In this document: positions 24,501 through 33,500 of the stretch, one piece after another | How positions within the stretch are numbered: the stretch's first letter is position 1 | Layout: every line of letters begins with the position of its first letter | Source: Azorinus chamasolen | Lineage: Eukaryota; Mollusca; Bivalvia; Cardiida; Solecurtidae | DNA: 64,000 bases | Direction of reading: 5' to 3' | NCBI GenBank assembly: GCA_963576725.1 | Contig: OY755252.1 | Span: forward strand, 42,425,552-42,489,551 | Notes under the pieces: model-generated | The model's database searches: none | Seen by the model: only the letters and a program-made list of their open reading frames with translations | Told to the model about the DNA's origin: nothing | Translations under genes and position numbers: made by a program

Positions 24501-27500
24501 AATCAAACTGATCCTGACGGAACAAACAGTTTGATCAGGGGTTAGATTAGTGGCTGTTATGTCAGGCTAATTTAACCCGTACCCTGTTCTATGTTTATTG
24601 CAAATTTCTATACCTACTCGGTATTCATTAACAAAACAGCTATAAAGAAATATGAAAAGTGGAACATTGTAGAAATCTTTGAAAGCTAAGAAACAGAGCT
24701 ATCAAATTCTATTAGCAAACAGAGCAGAACCTGATCAGACGGCTCCTCTAGCAGACGTCTGATCTGGGTCTACTCTGTTTGCAAATGCGTGAAAACACGT
24801 TTATATGAGGGAAAGGGTTAACCCATTCCCTCACAGGCTTTTTTTAAGAGCCAACCTCTTTGAATAAATCTACAAAAAGGAATATTTACTAGAGAAAAGG
24901 AATATTTTGGAATTGTGTAGTTTTGAAACAATTGTGATAAATAGAGCATTTGCTAAAAAGTGACTTTAACAGAGGCATCAAAAGGCATCAATATGAGTTA
25001 AAGTGATCAAACTGACTTGTTGAGCCTTACAAAACCATGGAGAAGTGAAACTGAGTGTCTGAATACTTAGGCTTAGTTAATTTGGATAGTTTCTTAGTTC
25101 AGAGTGCATTTGATACAACCAATTAGATCCTGGTCAGAGGCTACATGTATGATTTAATGACTGATCTGTTGGCACAGTCATGAGGTATCTTTTTTAAGTG
25201 GATCAACACTTTTACCCCCAATGTCACCAAAATGTATCAGAACAATGAATGCAGTCCCAGATCAGACGCTGCTTTTACAAGAAGGCGTCTGGTCTTGGAT
25301 TTCACTGTTTGTCACAGCTTCTAGTTCTATGTCTGCAGTTTATATTTCTTCACAATTTCAATTATTTATCTGAAGTTTTCATTTTACGGAAATGTTTCAG
25401 GCCAATTTGTATTTTTTAATTCAAAATTGTTGAAAACTGATAATTTATGTTTCCAATACATTAGCAAGGCATATAGACCCAGACCTACTGCTTTTTGATG
25501 TAGCCTTTGATCATAGTCCCTTTACTGTTTGTCCAGCTGGAGTTTGTCATGAAATAGACTTTTTCCACATAGATTATCATATGCTTCAGGATTCAAGGTG
25601 GAGCTTTTATGCCCAGCCATTCTTACAATTGCTGCAGGGCATAAAAGTGTTTCCCCAGTCTTTTCATATCTGAGCTGGTCCGTGTGTCCATGGGTCATGA
25701 TAAATGATTTCCAAAACCTTTATACAGATAATCAAAGTTTCAATCTGTTTGTATCCTGATGAGATGCCAACTTGTCAAAGTACTCTGCATCCAAGCTGGA
25801 TCCACCTGTGGCGCTAGAAATGTTAACGAAATCTAGCCTAAGCTGTCAAACTGTGTAGACTGTGGGTATTTGTAGTTTTAACCCTTTACCTGATGAATAT
25901 TCATGTAAGAAATAATGACATGAATTTTCAGTGACTGGATTTTTATAGTACATAATTATACAGTAAAACCCCGCTAATGCGACTACCTAAAATAGGTATA
26001 ATTCTGTGTGCTAGAGGTAGATGGTAGCTTAATGCAAGACAAAAGTAATGCAGAAAGCTCCTAGAGGAGCTTTCTGCATTACTTTTGTCCTGCATTAAGC
26101 AACCGCCTGCTTATAAAGACACCCATGTTTACTCATTAAGTGGTCGCATTAGAGGGGTTCTACTGTAGTATACGAATGCGTTGTGTATGCCGTGGCAGAA
26201 ACTGTAGAACCAGATCTATATACTATACTTAGCAAACTGAGATTATCCTCATTAGATGGTTCCTCCAGTAGCCATCTGATCTGGGTCTGCTTTGTTTGCA
26301 AATAGATAAAAGTGCATCTCTTATCAGGTAAAAGGTGGAGGGGCTGAAGTATAAATTCGGTTGTTTTATCATCAGTTTGTCCCAATATTAAACCATACTT
26401 GTTTTAGGAAATGTTAATGAATGACACCATTGCTTGTTATGAAACAGTATTGTGAAGTTGTCCAAATGTGTTTGTTTGTTTTGTAATAAATTGAGTGTAG
26501 ATATAAATACAGTTGAACCCCTCTAATGCGACCACTTTAAGAATAACCATAGCTGCCTTTATAAGCAGGTGGATGCTTAATACAGGACAAAAGTAATGCA
26601 GAAAGCTCCTCTATGAGCTTTCTGCATTACTTTTGTCCTGCATTAAGCTACCACCTGCATCTAGCACCCAGAATTATACCTCTTTTAGGTGGACGCATTA
26701 GCGGGGTTTTACTGTATTAGATTTATTACCAAGATTTGTGGTTGCACGCCATGTTTGATTTATTGATCATGTACATGATACCTTTAAATGATACATAAAA
26801 TTGTGTGAATTTGAAATTCCAAAATGAGTATAAAAACATCAATGTGTCCTTATTGAATGGTGTAATAGGTAAGGTGAAAGTAACTCATTTCATCAGGATC
26901 CGAACAATTTACTCTGAGATTGTTTATTTAGAGAACACTTGTAACTTCTTGCTTACTACAATTTTGCTACAATTACTGAAGAAAGATAATGAATGGATCT
27001 TCTCAACAGGCATTTGATCTCTCTGTAACTAATTTGATAATATTTTTATTTTTACAGAGAAATTATTTAATAGTACAATATTTTGATTGTCAAGGCTTTT
27101 CATACATATTGGTTTGCTCTTTCACTGTCAGTGGTGAATCTCTGATTTCCTATGCAAACATACTGGATCCAGATGAGGAGACGCTGATTTACTCTGGATC
27201 TCATCGGGGTCAGAAATATTGAGTTTGAGGTCAGGTAGTGAAGGTGTCACTTCAAGGTCAAAAGTCAAAATTATAGGCTGGCTGCCATTTGTGGGCATAA
27301 ATGTTTGACAAATAAAATGGAAGAAAATTCAAAATTCAAGCAGACAACAAAATGTACAGATGCTAATACATGGCAGCTAAAGAATTAACCCTTTCCTCCA
27401 TAAACATGCCTTTGTACGCCTTTGCAAATGGAGCAGACCCAGATCAGGCGGCTCCAATAGGATCAGGGTCTGCTCTGTTTGCTTATCATCTGTTATAAAT

Positions 27501-30500
27501 ATCCTACAGTTTCCCCTATGGCCAAAACTTCCTGTGTCCATGTACAATTATTACAATTAATCTAATTAATATTGATGATGAAATTAGTTCTTACATAAAT
27601 ATAAATGGAGTAAAGGGTTAAATAGATGAGTTGTTTCCAGCATTCAAGCCATTAAAGAAGTGAGATTGAAGACATGGGTACAGTTTATTTTGATATTGAC
27701 TGTTTTTGCTTATTCAGAGTTTTTCTAATTTTTTTGCAGGAACCCCGAAGTCTGCCCTGAGCCCATTAACAACAAAGCTGGGCACAAAACCTCTACAGAC
27801 GTTACAAGAAGAGCAAAACAATAGAGAACATAGACCCCTTCTAGACTCTGATGAGGTGAGATGAGAAAGAGTAGGGTGATCTTGGTCTGCACTGCTTGTC
27901 ACTCTGTTAAATTCTTTTAACCCTTTCCCTGTTCTATGTTTATTACAAATTTCAATACCTACTGAATATTCATGGCCAAAATAGTTATAATGAAATATGG
28001 AAGGTGGAACATTGTAGCCATTTTAGAAAGTATAGAAACATAATTATCAAATTCCATTAGCAAACAGAGCAGACCCTGATCAGACGGCTCCTAAAGGAGC
28101 CGTCTGATCTGGGTCTACTCTGTTTGCAAATGCGTAAAAACATGTTTATAGGAGGGAAAGGGTTAAAATCATTTACTTTGTGAAATAATGACCTCATGAA
28201 TGTTAGTTAGATGAATTTCTATAATACCATATAAACATGGATCATATTGGCCGTAGGTAGAGATAGATATTTATTCAGGTCAATATACATACAATATTTG
28301 CATGTCACAGTGACTAATATTGCTATTATAACAATTGTATAAGAACAATCACTCTACCTAGGGGAGCCTCCATGGCCGAGTGGTTATGGTATTAGACTGC
28401 CAATCGCTTAGCCCTTCACCGCTGTGGGTTCGAATCCCGTTCTGGGCATTTGGATTTTTCATGTGGTTCTTTTTGGATGTTCTTCTGTGCACAAAACAAT
28501 GCAGTTTGTTCCATACACAGAGGATCCTCTGGGGTCTTTTCTTCACCTGTAATTAGCTGGACGTCATGATATGACTGAAATACTGTTAAAACCCGATGAA
28601 AAAACAAATCAAACAATCACTCTACCATAAATTCTAAACACACAGGTAAAAACAATGAATATTATTATATAAATATCACAAGTGATTTGACAAAAATTAG
28701 CAGAACTATTACATGTATATGTAACCTTTATAGCAAAAATCAATACTGATCATATAACAAAATTGACGTTCATGATAAGCTTACTAATCTATATAATTAA
28801 ACTGCTGCCCTAATATTGATATGTGGGATTTCAGTTAACCCAAATTTCCTGTGTTTTTTATTCTAAATTTAAATACTTACTGAATATTCATGGAACAAAA
28901 TAGTTATATTGGAATATGGAAGGTGGAACATTGTAGCAATTTCAGAAAGTAAAAAAACCAAATCTTTAAAATTTCATTAGGAACAGAGCAGACCGTGATC
29001 AGACGGCTCCTATTGGAGCCGTCTGATCAGGGTCTTCTCTGGTTGCAAATGCGTGAAAACACGTTTATATGAAGAAAAATCACAAAATTGCAGCTTGTGT
29101 GCAAAGATTTACTACAATTAGACAGGATTATAAGCAAGCTCTGTTTTCTTTCAAGGAAGATGACCTCAGTCCAGCTAAGCCGAAACCGCCCACAACACTT
29201 CTAGACCAATCAAAAACCTTAAACACCTCGCAGTCTTCACTAAAGAACATAGAATCAAAACAGGAACTGCTAGAAAACAAAAATGAACTATTAAATTTGA
29301 AAAACGATCTACAAAAACTTAAGAAGAGTTTGATTCAACCTGATCCTGCAAGTACAGAATCAGATGACTTTCAAGATTTTGAGTCATATGAAAGTCAACA
29401 AATAACTAAATTAGCGGACGGTGATGGACAGGCAGAAGGTGTAAAGGTCGCAAGGATATCTCATTCTGGAACAAGCGATAGTATAACAGAGGGACAGTAT
29501 AAGACTGGTACGCCAAGTATGACTTCTAGCGGGTATGGTTCTCAGGCAGTGTCCACCCTGACCCTCTCCTCCGAAGATTCTTTAAGCTTGAGAAGTAATG
29601 ATGATTCGGAATCGAACAAATTATCCAGAAAGTCTGGGTTGGAACATGCAAGTAGTGGGGAAAGTGACGGGGATGAAACGAGTAATCATTCTGGTGCAAT
29701 CCCGGAAAATGAGGAAGAAGACGCGGAAGAAATTGCTGACGTGCATGTTGAACAGATGGAATCTGAGAAAAGCTCAAGTAATGAAACCTTGGAAAATGAT
29801 AGTGTTGACAAGATTTCAGAAAAAGGTGCGAAGATTGTCAGTGAGAATACTGAACTTGGAAAAGATATGGAGAATATGTCTGATAAGTCTGATTCATCTG
29901 AAGATGATAATGTTGAATCTTCTGGAGATAAACTGCTTGAACTTCATATCAGTGAAGAAGATTTATCAGAAATGGTCAAGAAAGTAGAAAATGAAAGTGT
30001 AAAAGATGGAGATACTATTGATAAACAGAATGATGAGTCTAAAACTCCTGGAGTTGTTAGTGAAAAAGTGGAAACTGCAAATAATCCTGCTATTGTCGAA
30101 TCAGTTTTTGACAAAAAAGAGGTCGAAGGTGAAATAAAGCCAAAAGTAGAAGCTGATTGTTTTAAAAGAACAAAAGGAAGTGATAGTTCATCAAATGCAT
30201 CCAGAGGTCCAACTCTCTCTGATAGTGTGGATCCTTACAGCCTAGAAGCAATGGAAGAACTAGAAAGACTTGGAGAAGAGTTAGGTAATGACAACTCGGA
30301 ATTTACTGGTATATCAATGGATGAGGGAACATCAATAAATGAGACTGCAGGCAAACTAGACACGAGTGTTTCCAAAGGAATGGCTGGAAAAGGTTTGCAT
30401 GACAGTTTTAAAGAGAAGAAAGGACTAGATGACTTGTCCAAATGTGATATGGATATTAAACCAGAGTTTCAGAGTACTCCAAAACGAGCCGAGGGTCGAG

Positions 30501-33500
30501 TGCCAGGGGTTGGGTCTGAGCCACGCCGAAGACCTGTTTCATGTATTATCACCTCAGATAATGATTTACTGAATGCTTCATTACAAGAGCCCAACAAGAG
30601 GAACAGCTTGGACTTTTCTGAAGAGCAACCATCTGGTAAGTGGGTTAACTCTTTCACATACATATATATTTTGTAGCTAATACAGTAGAACTTCTCTAAA
30701 TTGACCACTTAATGAGTTTACCCATTACTCAGTGAATATTTATGTAAGAAAAATTGACATCATGAATATTATTTTTTTATAGTCTTTAACTCTTTTTAGC
30801 TCACCAGAGCACAAAGTGCTCAGGGTGAGCTTTTGTGATCACCTGATGTCCGTCGTCCGTCGTCGTGCGTCGTGCGTCGTGCGTCGTTCGTCGTTCGTCG
30901 TCCGTCGTCAACAATTTGAACCTTTAAAAATCTTCTCCTCTGAATCTATAGGGTGCTCAGCTTTCATCTTTGGCACATAGCTTCACCTATAGGTCCTTTA
31001 CAAAAGTTATATAAATTATGTCCCTGGAGTCAAAATTGGCCCCACCCTGGGGGTGTCAAGTTTTCAATAGAAACATATAGTGAAACTTTGAAAATCTTCT
31101 TCTCTGAAACTGGAAGGTTCTCAGCTTTGATATTTGGCACATAGCATCATCTATAGGTCCTCTACAAAAGTTATATAAATCATGTCCCTGGGGTCAAAAT
31201 TGGCCCCGCCCTAGTGGTGGCAAGTTTTCCGAAGCTGACTGCTGTTTAAACACTAGTATCTTCCTGGCAAAAACTACATGTCCCAGAGCTTAGATATTTG
31301 GTGTATGGATCTACTTAGTTTACCTTTAAGAATTTTGTTAATATCATAGTTCTGAGGTTAAAATTGGTCCTGCCCTTTGGGTTATACTTTAAAATAGGCT
31401 TTTTCACTTCACAAACTGCGGCTAAAGGTTTCTCCTCCAACCCAGTCCACTGAGACTGACCTAGTTCCAGTGGTTTTACCCTTAGTCTAATCAGTAGAGT
31501 AGAAATTGTGTTTAGCCAAATAAATAACAAACACTCATTTTAGATGGAGAAAACTAAGTGGATAATTCTCAAAATGCTCTTTGCATATCTATGTCCTGCA
31601 TTAAGCTCTCAGATATCAATATAGAGTCTTATCAGTATATCTTTTGTGAAGTTTAGCTGAATACAAGTCAAGTGTTCTATGCTGTAGCATTCTTTATCAG
31701 TATTATAGTTGTTTCAGAATTGTTGTCTGCTTGTCTAAGATTGTTCACATTGTTTTTTAATACATGTCAATCTTACAATTAACTCTCTTGTACAAAACAA
31801 TTATGAAGTACAATATTGGATTCTGATCTGACACATATGTAATTTGAAGTTACATATGCGTCAGATCAGAATCCAAACTGTGCTAGGTCTCCCTTTGCAC
31901 TTTTGATAACAACTGGGATGCCTCCCTTCTGGGTAGACAGCTGATATTTTTAGATCTGGCCTATTGCACAGACAACCCTTTACTCCAAAATTATGCATTT
32001 CTGCACCATTGCAAACAGAGTAGACCCAGATTAGATGGCTCATTTAGTAGCCATATGATCAATCTGCTCTGTTTACTTATGATATTATATAGTGCAAATT
32101 GCATTAAATTATTTCCATTTTTGTGTACAATATACAATGTACTTATAATATGTTTACTTAACCCATTCCCTCATATAAATGCCTTTTCATGCATTTGCAA
32201 ACAGAGCAGACCCAGATCAGGCGGCTCCTTTAGCAGCTGTCTAAATAGGGTCTACTCTGTTTGTTAATGGAATTTGAAAGATGTTTTTCATTACTTTCTT
32301 AAATGGCTACACTTTCTATTTTTCATTATAACTATTTTGTCCATGAACATTCAGTAGGTATTGAAATTTTGAATAAACATAGAACAGTGGAAGGGTTAAA
32401 AATAAGTTAAGATATGAATAATAATATGAACTCATGTATCATCATCTTCAGGTCCTTTACAAAAGTTATATTAATTATGGCCCTGGGGTCAAAATTGGCC
32501 CCGCCCCAGGGGTGGGTAGTTTTCAGTAGAAACATATAGAGCAAACTTTGAAAATCTTATGAAACTGAAAGGTGCTCAGCTTTCATATTTGGCTCATAGC
32601 ATCATGTCTAAGTCCTCTACAAAAGTTATATAAATTATGCCCCTGGGGTCAAAATTGGCCCGCCCCAGGGCCGGCTAGTTTTCTATAGAAACATATAGTG
32701 AAAACTTTGAAAATCTTCTCCTCTGATAGTCTGGTGAGCGCTTCAGGGCCATTCTGGCCCTCTTGTTATAGTTACATATGAATATGGGAATATTTGGCCC
32801 TTACACAAAACTGTAGAATCAGATCTATATTGTTCCATAAGCAAACACAGCAGACCCTGATCAGAAAGCTCCAATAGGAGCAATCTAATCTGGGTCTTCT
32901 CTGTTTGCAAAGGCATATTTTTGGAGTTAAGGGTTAAAAGTAGATGGTTGCTTAATGCAGGATGGAGGTTAAAGAAGAAAACTGCTGAAGGAGAACTTTG
33001 GGCCTTCATTAAGGTACCACTTGCCCACCTTGGTGGTTGCTTTAGAGGGATTAAACTGCTTCAGGTTTCAAATTGTGGTTTTCTTAAATTTTCTTTATAA
33101 AGCATAACCAGAGTGTCAAACGGTTTGGATCCTTATGAGATGGCCAGTTATTCTGGCTTCTTATTTTTATACCCCCCAGATCAGATTGGAGGGGGAGGAT
33201 ATTGTTTTTGCCCTGTCTGTTTGTTTGTCAGCAACATTTGCCATAACTTTTGAGCCAGTACAGATAGAGACTTGATATTTTGGCATCTCATAAAGCCGCC
33301 CATTTTAAGGGATGACATGTCACGGTCAACGGTCAAATATTATAGGTCAAATCACCGACTTTAACATTGGCCATAACTATTGAACCATTACAGATAGAGA
33401 CTTGATATTTGACATGCATGTGTATCTCATGAACCTGCACATTCTGAGGGGTGACATGTCAAGGTCATCCTTCAGGGTAAAAGGTCAAATTGAATGAGGG

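Larger units (their letters stand above)
30797..32764 (+). mobile_element. HINE-like element with nested MITEs
   Basis: agctcaccagagcacaaagt / gctcagggtgagctttt hairpin, then about 70 bp of gtcgt-rich repeats. The body has repeated aaacatatagtgaaactttg and ggtcctctacaaaagttata units. The end is ggtgagcgcttcagggccat with hairpin agggccattctggccct and tail cttgtt. Contains an F hairpin and two A MITEs. Confidence 0.8.

Noticed and set aside
28370..28450. Possible free tRNA gene
   Set aside because: Part of a 253-bp unit with target duplications and a SINE tail, so a SINE head and not a tRNA gene.
29069..29155. Upstream extension of the exon 11 open frame to an ATG
   Set aside because: These codons come from the end of an A2 MITE and the polypyrimidine tract; the acceptor at 29155 gives the right phase with exon 10.
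29598..29987. 129-codon frame inside exon 11
   Set aside because: Out of frame with the KIF13B-like reading, no similarity; a shadow of the coding exon.
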